36,999 nt of DNA from contig JH153441.1 in assembly GCA_000226015.1 (NCBI GenBank), positions 122,965-159,963 of the forward strand, given 5' to 3'. How positions within the stretch are numbered: the stretch's first letter is position 1; every line of letters begins with the position of its first letter. The stretch is from Mnemiopsis leidyi. Its lineage: Eukaryota; Ctenophora; Tentaculata; Lobata; Bolinopsidae. Both the position numbers and the translations under genes were made by a program. Of this stretch, positions 9,329-19,473 are shown in pieces. The notes under the pieces were generated by a model, which was given only the letters and a program-made list of their open reading frames with translations, did no database searches and was not told where the DNA came from.

Positions 9329-11665
9329 CTAAACATATTCTGAAAAAAATGTTTCAAGTACAGACTGTTCAGTTTGTATATTGAACTAGTAACTAGATAA
9401 AGAGCATCAAAATCAGTGACTCTTCCTACCTTCTGATTGACCACTAAGATCAGGTATCTGGGGAACCTGCCCCTGCATGGGATGAATGGTAGAAAATGGA
9501 GGAATTTGTCCTCCACCTGACTGAAATTGGGCCCACTGATGAGGAGCTATTGATGATATGGGTATGTTTTGAACAACTGGTATACTTCCAGAACTCATAG
9601 CAATGCTTGAAGGGGCATGCGGTTCCGATTTAGATAATTTTGCAGCTTTCACTGAGTGCCCAGTCTGGAATCTGAGAGCAGGATTTCCAGGATACCGGTC
9701 ATACATATGTGGTGCAGATTGCTGTCTTTTCCTTTTCTTTGGACTGGATTCCTTTTCCACTGATTGAGATGATTCTTCATTTTTCTGAGGTGAAGATAGT
9801 ATCTGCTGCACTTTAGCATCAACTTCAGATGGAGACAATACGCCCTCCCACTTTTCTACACTCTTGCTACTTTTATGATCTCGATTTTGCTTGGATTCAT
9901 TTTGTATGAGGGGTACTCCATACAATAAAGAGCTAGGTGTGAGATATTGAACTGGGATCATAGAATTACTAAATTGGGAAGGAGGGGCAACAGGTGCTGT
10001 AGCTGCATTTTTAGAGCCTAAGCCAGTTTGCTCTGGTTTTGACGAGGAATGTTGTTCTGAATTGACTTCATTGTGATCTATGTCAGGGATATTGCCAAGG
10101 TTAGGATTGGAGCATGTCTTTAATATTGAGTCTACAGATGTTAAGTTTTGATCTGTGGAAGCTTTTGACGATTTTGAAGGGACCTTCTTCTCACCACAAT
10201 CACCAAGAGAAACTAACAGTGTTGGTTTAGAAGAGCCATCAATTCTTACCTTGCTTTTGTCTGGCTGTATAACAATTGCAGGTTGCTTTGATACCTTAGC
10301 TGGCTGTTTTGACTTTGATTTAGCTTTACTTTTTATTCGCTTATCATCTATACAAATTTGGTCAGGGTAAGGTTTCATCATTGGCTGATGAATATATGGT
10401 TGATTGTACCCAGGCATTCTAAGCATAGCCTGATGGTTCATTGCATACTGATGAAACTGCTGTTGATTCAGTCCATGCTGACTTGAGGGATAGTAATTGC
10501 TAGGATACCTGTTCATAGTAGGGATAAGGTGATTAGGGTGCCCGTATGGAGGTCGAAGAATACTTGCTTGATTTCCATGTCCTCTGCTAGGTTCACTTTG
10601 AACTATTTGCAACATGTTACCAGAGGGCTTCTGTTGCTTGAAGTTTGGCCTGGCAAGTTCAGTGTCCTGATTTTTGCTTTTACTAGTCTGTTTGTCTGAA
10701 ACCTTCCTTAATTGAGTGTCTAAGGCATTTCTTGAAGTCTGGAGGCTCTCTACATGGTTAGGGGCAAGAGGAGGCTGAGTTGTTACTTGCATATCTCTTG
10801 GAGTTTCTGCAGAGTCTACAGAACTGCCATGAACATTGTGTTGAACAAGCTCAGGAGACTTGAAATATGTTGGATTGTGCTTGTTTTTGGCACTTGATGG
10901 CATTTCATTCGACTTTATGTCCACATGAGCATAGAAATTCGATTCTTTAATATGTTTGTTGTGAGCATTTCCATGAGATTGAGCAATGGGTTTCAAAACA
11001 TCCTTAGAGATATTTCCTACATCTGGATTTTGTATTTGTTTCAAAGGTGATCTCAGTTTTTGAGCCCTTTTTTCTAGACTTGAATATAATAGTTGCAAAA
11101 TTTGATGAACTGTGTATTTATTCACTTGACAGAATATAGATATCGGGGGCAGTTTATTTGCAGATGAAGCAAGTGTACCATCAATAACCGTTTTTTTAGC
11201 AGAGAAACTGTCAGCTGATTTTGAAGTTTCTTTAAATGGTTCACTTTGATCTTTTGGAAGATTTTTCTTGGAGCTAGACACGGAAATGTGTTGACCTGCC
11301 TTTGTACTTTCAACCTTCTTTGATTTGACAGTCTTTAAATTACATGAGTGAGAGACAGGAGGTCCTTTTGCAGTTTCATTTGCTTGGAAGAGTGTAGAAT
11401 GAGATTTTCCAAATTTTTCACCAGATGATTCTAAGATGCGGACCTTATCAAGTGAATCTTTTGATCGTATGGATGCATCAAAGGAAAATAGGGAATCTAA
11501 ATGCAGGGGGCACTGAAGACCACATTTGCATGTTCCTGGTGAGGTTAGGTATTGCAGTATGTCATCTTTCGACTTAAGTTCATCAGATGATGGGGTTATG
11601 TAGATAACGTTCTGACTTTTAATGACTCTTTGCCAACCTCGAGGGATGTCTATACATTGCTTCAT
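9329..11665 (-). CDS. MBD5/6-family methyl-CpG-binding-domain protein
   Basis: A large exon (9430-11665) gives 745 residues. The N-terminus reads PRGWQRVIKSQNVIYITPS (about residues 9-27) and then TCKCGLQCPL, which is the MBD variant specific to MBD5/MBD6. Known MBD5/6 MBDs bind the BAP1 (PR-DUB) deubiquitinase complex rather than methylated DNA. The rest is long, low-complexity and rich in Ser/Pro/Gln/Lys, with a basic SPKKRKRQQS patch that may be a nuclear signal, as in vertebrate relatives. No PWWP domain (present in MBD5) is visible. The ATG at 11665 is preceded by an in-frame stop. The exon ends in AAG|GTAGGA at 9430; without splicing the frame stops at 9413. A tentative terminal exon follows an acceptor at 9340 and adds about three codons to TAG at 9329-9331, for roughly 748 residues. 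That 3' end is uncertain; the family call is firm. Confidence 0.82.
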
Positions 11666-11668
11666 ATA

Positions 11669-11698
11669 TTATTGTCTATCACATATCACCATCAACAT
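11669..11698 (-). promoter_or_regulatory. Nine-codon upstream ORF in the MBD-like leader
   Basis: After a 3' splice site (CCAGTTTCAG ending at 11705) the 39-base leader contains ATG TTG ATG ... TAA, a nine-residue uORF ending three bases before the main ATG. Such uORFs commonly lower translation; no effect is shown here. Confidence 0.45.
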
Positions 11699-11704
11699 AG
11701 AATC

Positions 11705-12515
11705 CTGAAACTGGCATAATATGAGATAAACTCAGTACAGTTAAAAGTAACAACACATGTTGGTTTCAAGTTATCAATTATACAAATTAATTACTTCAAA
11801 AATTGTTTAATCAAATGTATGTGTCCTCCATGTGGCCAAAATGTTATCATCAAAGGGCATACATTGGTGGCTTCATGTAGGGGTCAGAGCCCTTTGGTAA
11901 CAAAAACAGCTATACCTTATTCATAAATTTAGGGGGGGGGGTAAGATGACCTCGATTGTTTGACCTATAGACGATGGGGCAAATTCCAGACTGGCATTCT
12001 AATTGTAATTATAACATTTTTCATCTGCATTACAATATAATTTCAAGACGAAATAATTTACAATCATAAAAAAGCTGTTTTGTAGCCGGCACATTTTGAC
12101 ACAAAACGAGTATTATGTCGATACTAGACAGAGACTGAATTTGGTTAGATGCAGTACTTACTTACTTACTAAACTCATATTTTTACTTTATGTTCTAGTG
12201 TTGTCAACATACAAAGCTGTTAAGTTTTCGGAGGCTGGCTAGGACGTTATGATATGATTTTAAATATGATAATCTACATTTTGAGTTTTTATTTTAGGGT
12301 CTTAGTACCGATCTGGTTAGGATCACTCAAGCAAGAGTCAAGCAAGCAAGTTGCAAGTAGGACATGCAGTCACTGTAAGGAGTCATCCTTTTTTCAGCTA
12401 AGAGTGCTTTAAGCCTTTTGTGAAACTTTTCTGCTTCTTTCCCCATTCCTCTGGTAGTGGAAAAAACCAAGGGAGTGAATGTGGCCTGTTCTACTTTAAT
12501 AACTCTTCAGTTGAT
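11705..12515. other. Non-genic stretch upstream of the MBD-like gene
   Basis: No coding exon was recognised. The stretch holds an 11-base G run near 11931, a short CTTA run near 12155, and whatever promoter or leader exon serves the MBD-like gene. Confidence 0.45.
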
Positions 12516-13337
12516 GGGGTCGTTCACATATGACGTCATCACCTAGAGGGGGGAGGGGGTTTCCAAATGATGACAATTTATGACGAGGGGGAGGGGGGAT
12601 TTGGCCAATGATGATGTCATCAACAATTTTTAGGATTTAAAGGATATTGCTGCTTCCAGATATGGAGATAGAAGTTTTAGTGTGATAGGCCCTAGGCTTT
12701 ATAACAATCTGCCATTACACATTACTACCAGTTTGAGTTTAGCATCTTTTAAAACATCGTTAAAAACGTATCTCTTTACTCTCTCAGATAGTGAAACTCA
12801 AAAATTGTATCGAAGTTAATCATTTCTCACTTTCTTTTCTAGTATTTTAAAAATTCTTAGAAGGTAATGAGCAGTTTTGTGCAGTGTGATCTTCAATGAT
12901 TTAGTTTCTCCTTATGTTTTTGATGTTCTTCTAGTTTTTATCGCACTGCTGGGTATAAGCTTTTGCTTAATTGCGGTGTTAAAATTACATTTATTATTAT
13001 TATTATATTTTTTTGAAAATTTTTGATTTCCTTAAAAAATTTTATCAGAATTTTACAAAATCAGAAGGAAAATTTTTAAATAAAAATTCTGATTTAAAAG
13101 TCTAGTGAAATACTGTGTTTTCACTGATTAAGTATAACAAATTTCAAAAATAACTGCACATTAAAAGACCAAACATCAAGTTTCTTGACATGGAGTAGGG
13201 GAGGGGGTTCTGACTGTGATGATGTCATTATGGTAATTTACATTTAGGGGGTTTTGTCTTGATGACGAATGATGGTGGAGGGGGGGAGGGGGGGTAAAAT
13301 TTACTGCAAGTTGCTGAGGTCATATGTGAACGACCCC
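12516..13337. mobile_element. Non-autonomous DNA transposon with TIRs and G-runs
   Basis: The ends are inverted copies: GGGGTCGTTCACATATGAC at 12516-12534 and its reverse complement ending at 13337, with one mismatch in 19. Both arms hold runs such as GGGGGGAGGGGG and repeated GATGATGTCAT or GATGACGAATG motifs. There is no transposase frame. No clean target-site duplication could be read, so the superfamily is unassigned. A LINE tail at 12634-13008 interrupts it, so the original element was about 450 bp. Confidence 0.7.
12634..13008 (+). mobile_element. 5'-truncated LINE (CR1/L2/Jockey-like) 3' end
   Basis: A frame ending at TAA 12817-12819 reads DLKDIAASRYGDRSFSVIGP, then RLYNNLPLHITTSLSLASFK and TSLKTYLF. 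This is the conserved tail found after the reverse transcriptase in many CR1/L2/Jockey-type LINEs (FSVxGPRLWNxLP ... SFKxxLKTYLF). A roughly 190-bp 3' UTR and an (ATT)n terminus at about 12990-13008 follow. The reverse-transcriptase core is missing, as in a typical 5'-truncated insertion. Confidence 0.78.
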
Positions 13338-14518
13338 TAAATAGATGTACAACCTTTAAATCAGATCGTACTGCAATTGTAATTCGAAGATTTGTTATCG
13401 GAGTTAAGATGAATGATGATTGTATATTACCTAAAAACCTTAATAGTATCACTACAACTAATTTACAGATTTACACATTGTAGCAATGACATGAAGGGGC
13501 TACGCCAGGAGATCAGAGAAGGAAGAAAGTGAAAAAGCAGAAGACAGAGTCCAGCTCAGAGAAGCAGAAGGCAGGGTCTAGCCCAGAGAGAGAGGCAGAA
13601 GACAGAGTCTGGCAAGATCACCAAACTATAGGTCGCTCATAAATAGTTGGCTGATTGGATTGGAGAGCCAGTGCATCATGCAGACTGTTGACAAGCTTCC
13701 CCCAGTCACCTGACCAGCTGATTGGGCCAGCTGGTCACGTGATCAATGACATCACTTGGGATCGGTGACCGAAGTTTAAGAACCTGTCAATCTTGTTTCC
13801 CACGGGTCCCAGGGGGTCACATTGCCATTGTAATTAATGACCTATCATGTGATGTGATCCTAGTTCTGAAACTTTAAATGTTAGGAAAGTTAGAACCCAG
13901 GTAGGTATCACCCCCAGTAAGCAAAAGGGATGTGAGCTGAATGCAAAGGGAACTTGAGTCCTGTCCAGAAGGGGCAAGGCCCTACATGCAAGAACGTGAG
14001 CCATGCATGTCAATGGCATGCAGAGGAAGTCATCTGAGAATTGATCAGCTGTTAATGTACTACCTCAGTCATGGTATATAAACCAACCCATGAAAGTGAA
14101 AAGTTTCGTTTTCGATATGACTTCCTTCTCCAAATTCAACAATGGACGCAGAGGATCTCAACATCAACTCAACTCTCTACACACGGAAAAAACCTTAAGA
14201 TACCAGCAGCGTAACGATGCCCCGACAGCCCCGGCTACGCCAGGGGGCTCCGTCATTAGAGGGTGCCGATTCGTCATAAAAATATGGGACAATTATGCAA
14301 GATTAACTGCGTGACTAGCAAAATCACGTGTTTGGTTTAATAATTACACTATTTATATTTTCGGCCATATTTTCACAAATAGTTCCCAGTAGGCCCTTAT
14401 ACCAAGGGCGCCACTTGGGGGCGCCTTTTTACCGCCGAGGGGCGCCATATTGCCTTGAGCTACAACGTTATGCCACTGAAAGATACCCCACTCTACTCTG
14501 CTTGGCGATGCTGGAAGA
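13338..14518. other. Repeat-like non-genic stretch
   Basis: It contains a purine-rich run of about three imperfect units built on GCAGAAGACAGAGTC (13538-13612), a CCAGCTGATTGGGCCAGCTGG near-palindrome around 13710-13735, and a GGCGCC-rich segment at 14405-14450. It looks like transposon debris, but no family was recognised. Confidence 0.4.
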
Positions 14519-14757
14519 ATGACCCTCCCATCAAGTTTCCTTTCCATATCTACTTCAACTGACGGACAACACCCTGAACTTTCATTTTCAACCACAGAAT
14601 CACCCTGCAACTGGAGTGCCCCCAAACAACTTGAAGTCCTATCGAGCCTCAAGAGGAAAGCAGCTGAGCAACCTCTTTCTGTGACCCAGAATCTTATCTC
14701 TGAATTTCTTGCTGAATCACCGCCTGAAGTCAATCAGAATCACCCTACTGGTTGTAT
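14519..14757 (+). mobile_element. Possible MULE/FLYWCH-type DNA transposon coding fragment
   Basis: The plus-strand frame contains LEVLSSLKRKAAEQPLSVTQ followed by NLISEFLAES. It resembles the linker (LKRKAxEQPxxxTQxxI) between FLYWCH finger and transposase in MULE-derived proteins. No zinc finger or DDE motif is present. The frame runs straight into the tRNA-derived SINE, which may have inserted into it. This is family resemblance from memory only. Confidence 0.35.
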
Positions 14758-15012
14758 TATGGGTTGGTAGTGATATCTACCCCGACTTACTATGCAGAAG
14801 ATCGGGGGTTCAATTCCCAGATCCGCCAATCCTAGAGAAGTGCGCTAAGGGCATTTGGCATTTGCCTATGCAATCTTCTTCGGTCGACTAAACCGAATGA
14901 CCGGGAAACCGTGATTGAGGGTTAAATGAGAAGGGTCTCCGTTAAAAGATCTAGAATCTTCCAGGAGCCCCTTCAGTATAACTGTAAAAGCCTGGGTACA
15001 GGTGTAACAAAT
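14758..15012 (+). mobile_element. tRNA-derived SINE, copy 1 (most complete)
   Basis: The head is tRNA-like, with an A-box-like GGTTGGTAGTG, a B box GGTTCAATTCC at 14807-14817, and CCGCCA at the acceptor-like end. The unique body contains TTCGGTCGACTAAACCGAAT and ATCTAGAATCTTCCAGGAGC, and the end is GGTACAGGTGTAACAAATT. Two more copies lie in this window (16819-17069 plus, 18196-18364 minus), which proves a repeat family. Such heads act as internal RNA polymerase III promoters. Confidence 0.88.
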
Positions 15013-16139
15013 TACTAGCTTTTGTCCCAGATGCTGATGTCGAGGAAGCATTCTTTGAGATAACTTGTAGGATTGACTACTTAGTTGCTGTAGCTTGGTA
15101 TTGTGGTAATGTCATTGAGTGAATATTTTGATATAGTTAATGTATCTATTTTTAATAATATTTATTTATTTTTTTTAATAATATATTATAACAAACATTC
15201 TGAATAATTTATCTAAATTAAATAAGTCATTATCCAATCGAGAAATTTTGAACATAAGATCTGATTGGAACAAAGACACTATTATAATAGAGATACAGGT
15301 TTCCAGAAGTTCTCAGATCATATCTTGGAGGTTCTCATATGTCGTTCAATTCTGAGGTATCGACTACGACAGTAATTGGTTATAGTTGCTGGCTTAATTA
15401 GGTCGAGCAAGTTGATAAGTTCAAGGTTCTATTAACAGGTTTTTAAATGTCCGTTAGTCCTTGGGAGGAGCTCTCGAGTCACCAGATTTACTGAAGAATA
15501 AAATTTGGTAATCGGGTGTAAGTAACAAGCAGGGCAGACTTTGCAAGCACGCGCTGTATGTTCCTTTACAGCAGTATTGTGAAACCTGGATCAGGAGATA
15601 CTAATTTACCAATTAGTAGAAGCTCATGAAAACGTCCCAGTAACCGCTAATGTGCGAGAATTAGTCGACCTTAGAGTTTGAATAACATTTCGAGCCCATT
15701 CCAGCCCGTCGATTTCTTCCAAATTGTGGCAAAAGATTCCCACCTGCTAAAACTTGCGGTGATCACACGCCCGTAAAATTGAAAGCACTCCATATGTGCG
15801 GCATTTTAAACCCCGTGTTAAGCCCCAATTAATTAAACCGACGTGCACACATTCGCCTTTGGAAGTTTGTGTTATTAGTTAGGAGTAGTCTTACTGTCTT
15901 AGATTCGTATACTAGTGTTTACTGTAAATGCAGTTGTTGTGTGATCAGGTTCTGTACCAGTTTTTATCTGAAGTTGTACTATACCGTTAGTATTTAATAA
16001 TAGTTGAATCACACACATTCACATTGAGTTTAGAGCCAAATTAGATTTTCACCTTTCACATTTATAAAACATTCATAAGATTTTTACATCTACACCCAGG
16101 GTGTTCCCCGACTCGCGCAATTTGCAGCGACGAATATCA
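15013..16139. other. Non-genic stretch, nothing recognised
   Basis: AT-rich sequence including an AT-only run at 15140-15190. No exon, RNA gene or clear repeat was recognised on either strand. Confidence 0.4.
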
Positions 16140-16440
16140 TATTGCTTTAACCAGAGCCCTTTTGTAATTGTGCGCGTCGCACGCATCACTGCACCAGAGG
16201 TGGCTAGAAAAACTGCAGAGCAGCCGCCGCGCGCAGCGTAAGCACCAGTGGTTAGGTGAAGCTATCATCTCGTCAAATTTGTTTAACGACACGATATCCG
16301 TTCAATTGCTCTAACCAGTCACCAGGCCAGAAATGCGTGACAGCGCGTGATGGCCGCGACAGTAGGTTATTAACCTACAATAGCAACCTGCGAGTCGGGC
16401 AACACCTCGACAAGAAAAAAGTAACATTAAATTCAAAACT
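16140..16440 (+). repeat. CpG-rich dispersed repeat, copy 1
   Basis: It shares GCTTTAACCAGAGCC (16144) and CCAGGCCAGAAATGCGTGA with GATGGCCGCGACAGTAGGTT (16321-16370) with the 35.7-36.0 kb region. The islands of GCGCGC stand out from the AT-rich surroundings. A short related fragment (GGGTAACATCTCGACAAG) recurs at about 16752-16770, matching GGGCAACACCTCGACAAG at 16397. It is probably a non-coding mobile element of unknown class. Confidence 0.65.
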
Positions 16441-16818
16441 GTTGTGAGACTACTACAAATATCGCTCCTGAAGCCACAGCCTTCCTTAAAAAGCTGGCAC
16501 AAAAGCTCTCTGCAAACCTTAATCAATCTTACCCTAACATCATGGGATACCTCAGGAGAAAATTAAGATATGAGCTCCTCAAAACGACACAGATGGCAGT
16601 TAGAGGGTTCAAAAAACAGAAACGTTTAACCATTAACGTCAAGATTTCAGAACTTGACCTTGATACATAATCCTCTACCTTATGATAAAGCAGGCACTTT
16701 TGTTGAGTACAGAAACTTTTGTTGACAGAAAACTGCGAGCCGCGCGCGGGTCGGGTAACATCTCGACAAGCACTTTTGATGACAGTACCTAGTTGGATTT
16801 AAATATTTTTAAATCTTT
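16441..16818. other. Non-genic stretch between repeats
   Basis: No gene was recognised. It contains the short secondary fragment of the CpG-rich repeat at about 16725-16790. Confidence 0.4.
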
Positions 16819-17069
16819 TACTACGAAGAAGATCGTTCTCTATACAGAAAAAAGGAGGTTCGATTCCCAGATCCGCCAATCCTTGAGGAGTGAGCTTGAG
16901 TTCACTTAGGCATTAGGGCATTAGCCTATGCAATCTTATTCGGTCGACTCAGCCGAATGACCAGGAAACCGTGATTGAAGGTTAAATGAGGGTCTTCATT
17001 AAAATATCTAGAATCTTCCAGGAGCCCTTCAGTTTAACTGAAAAAGTCTGGATACAGGTGTAACAAATT
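16819..17069 (+). mobile_element. tRNA-derived SINE, copy 2
   Basis: It aligns with copy 1 from the B box (GGTTCGATTCC, 16857-16867) through TTCGGTCGACTCAGCCGAAT to ACAGGTGTAACAAATT. The B box here is closer to the tRNA consensus than in copy 1. The head is disturbed by an extra 15-20 bases ahead of the B box. Confidence 0.88.
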
Positions 17070-17721
17070 CAAATATAAACCCTTGATTTCAATGTTACTT
17101 TGTTGGTGACGTGACTAGCCCCAGCTAAGTGGTGCAGTGTTAAGTTTGGGGCTTACCCAATAAGTCCTCCCTTGGCAACTGAAAGTCACCCCCTTATTGC
17201 GCCCGTGATTCAAGGGCTAACTGGAAGCAATTGTAAATAAAAAATTGCCTAATTATTCATAGGTTTGTTACCTGCTCTCGCAGACTTCAGACGCTGTCAT
17301 GCATTTCCGAAGAAATTCTAGCCGTGCATCGCCCTTTATTCGAGTTATGTAGAATAGAATAGAATATAGAATATAAGGTTGTAATATAAGGTAATGACAT
17401 ACATCATCACAGATTTACAAAACAATTTATCATACAAACTATGAAACTTAAAAGCTAATAATTTAGCCCAACTGTATATAAATTACTACAAAATACTATT
17501 ATGCAAGCCTTATAAGCTTGCAAAAAACGTAATAGATTGAAAAAGCAAAATACTATGTAATTAAATAGCGAAACAGATAAACACAAAAGAGATACAAAAC
17601 AGACGATTTTGTCACGTAGGTATTGCAGTGATCTTGTAAATTATCTTGTAAATTATAAATTCTCTGGAAAATATTTTAGAATAACTAATATGACTCAATA
17701 GATTTTTATTCTTTTTTACTG
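17070..17721. other. Non-genic stretch, nothing recognised
   Basis: AT-rich, with a short TAGAATAGAATAGAATATAG run at about 17351-17375. No gene was recognised. Confidence 0.4.
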
Positions 17722-17886
17722 TTTTATGATGAGTATAGTGCTGTGTGCGTGTGCCTGCCATGCATTCTATGGCATTTGGTGCACAAGTGCACACGCATAC
17801 TATTTTATGATGAGTATAGTGCAGTGTGTGTGTGCCTGCCTGCCATGTGTTCTATGGCATTTGGTGCACAGGTGTGAACGCATACG
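17722..17886. repeat. 81-bp imperfect tandem duplication
   Basis: TTTTATGATGAGTATAGTGC followed by CTATGGCATTTGGTGCACA occurs at 17722-17802 and again at 17803-17886. The copies differ by a CTGC insertion and a few substitutions. Confidence 0.85.
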
Positions 17887-18195
17887 TCAACTGCGCACAC
17901 TATTCTGGGCCAACCCTCACCACAATTTTCTATATTCTATATGTGTAGGACAGTTTTAACATGTGGAAAGAACGAGAAATATGTGAATGATCATGTATGA
18001 CCATTTTGGCTATACCCAACACACGGTGGCACAACCATATTGACGTTGGGGCTGTCCAACATCAAAGAAATTTAACCATCAATAATAAATTAGTAATAAT
18101 AATATATAAAAATGTAACACACACTACATTTGTCAATTTCTGATAACCTATATGTACTGTACTCAAACAATTCAGTATTTGTATTTTTGTATTTT
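17887..18195. other. Non-genic stretch
   Basis: No gene or repeat was recognised, apart from AT-rich sequence near 18080-18120. Confidence 0.4.
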
Positions 18196-18364
18196 GTTTC
18201 ACCTGTACCCAGGCTTTTACAGTTATACTAAAGGGGCTCCTGGAAGATTCTAGATCTTTTAACAGAGACCCTCCTCATTTAACCCTCAATCACGGTTTCC
18301 CGGTCATTCGGCTGAGTCAACCGAAGAAGATTGCATAAACAAATGCCCTAAGCGCACTCCTCTA
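18196..18364 (-). mobile_element. tRNA-derived SINE, copy 3 (head missing)
   Basis: On the minus strand it matches the SINE body (GCGCTTAGGGCATTTG, TTCGGTTGACTCAGCCGAAT, CTAGAATCTTCCAGGAGC) and the 3' end GGGTACAGGTGAAACA. It stops before the B box, so it is a 5'-truncated copy. Confidence 0.88.
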
Positions 18365-19450
18365 GTTTATCCAACTAAAGCTGAGTATAAGAAGCTAATG
18401 GGAAAATGTGGAAAGGGGAAGACCAAACATTTTAAGATGCAGAATATATGGCAGTCATCAAGAAGCACATGGCTTGTGGAGATCCAAGAAACAATGCTAT
18501 CATTAATATGTAAGGCATGAGCCCTCTCAGTCAATGTATCAACTGAGGTTACATAAACTGCTATCCTGAACTGCTACCACCAGTGAAGCTTGCGAAGATC
18601 CAGACCAGCATCAAGCCAATAGCCACAATTTACCAGCATTCAAGCAGTGCTCACAGACGCCATGAGTACTTCACAAACTAGAACAAAGCAGCTCAATCAG
18701 GCCAGATAGTGTCAGGAGCCCAAAAGTATTTCATCACTGCTGATTTAAATAAGGAGAAACTGTTTTTCTGCCTGACAATGACTGGTATATATTCCAATTT
18801 CCAACAGTTCTGTACAGAAAACTGTTATTAAGGGTATGGGTAGTAGGCACTGTGAGGAAACTGTACCTAGTAACTTCTGTTTCATTAAAGACAGCTGCAA
18901 TGTGCCTAGTCAACCAGCCGCTCTCTGTCAGCCGAACACTTACAATGCAACTTGGAAGCTCAATTGGGACCAATTGGTTGCTATCTTGTAGAACAGTATT
19001 AAATTATTGCTTAGGAATTTGAGCTTCATTGGAAGAATTTTTAATTTCGGAAGTTCCTCAGCGTAGGTTCATCACTGTAACTACAAAACAGCACACCATT
19101 TATCCACTTAACCGCCCTCCTCTACTTTATCATATAAAGTATTGTTTTCATATTAAATTAAGGCTCAGGAGTTCACTCCTTTTATTTAAATATAATAATA
19201 ACGTTCCCTAATTGCAGGGCATGCTATTTTGCTGTTTTCATTTAGCAGGAGGGGGTATAGCAAGAATTGTATAAGTGCAATTATTTTACTGGATATCCCC
19301 AGCCAGCTTTTTTGCTATTTTTTGGTTCTGAAGCTATCCATATACTTGTTAGTATAATGTATATCTGATTAACAATTATAAAGTAAACAGTTATTAAACA
19401 TTATTTGGTTGAAATTCATAGATTTTAAGCTGTTTATTGATATGATTCAG
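18365..19450. other. Non-genic stretch upstream of ADF/cofilin
   Basis: Short frames exist (for example 18734-18973 minus) but none has a recognisable motif. It should contain the promoter or leader of the ADF/cofilin gene. Confidence 0.4.
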
Positions 19451-19473
19451 TAGGAATTCATCTGCTGTAAACC

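Noticed and set aside
6810-9430. MBD-like exon spliced straight to the J-domain exons as one giant gene
   Set aside because: The MBD exon ends in phase 1, whereas the J-domain exons need phase 0, so a direct join is out of frame. The J-domain exon also has its own ATG three bases after an acceptor.
14758-14830. Functional tRNA gene
   Set aside because: The A and B boxes are tRNA-like but the cloverleaf is degraded, and the same head is joined to a conserved non-tRNA body in another copy, so it is a SINE.
18734-18973. 79-codon minus-strand frame upstream of ADF/cofilin
   Set aside because: No recognisable domain. It could be old transposon debris but nothing in it allows a family call.
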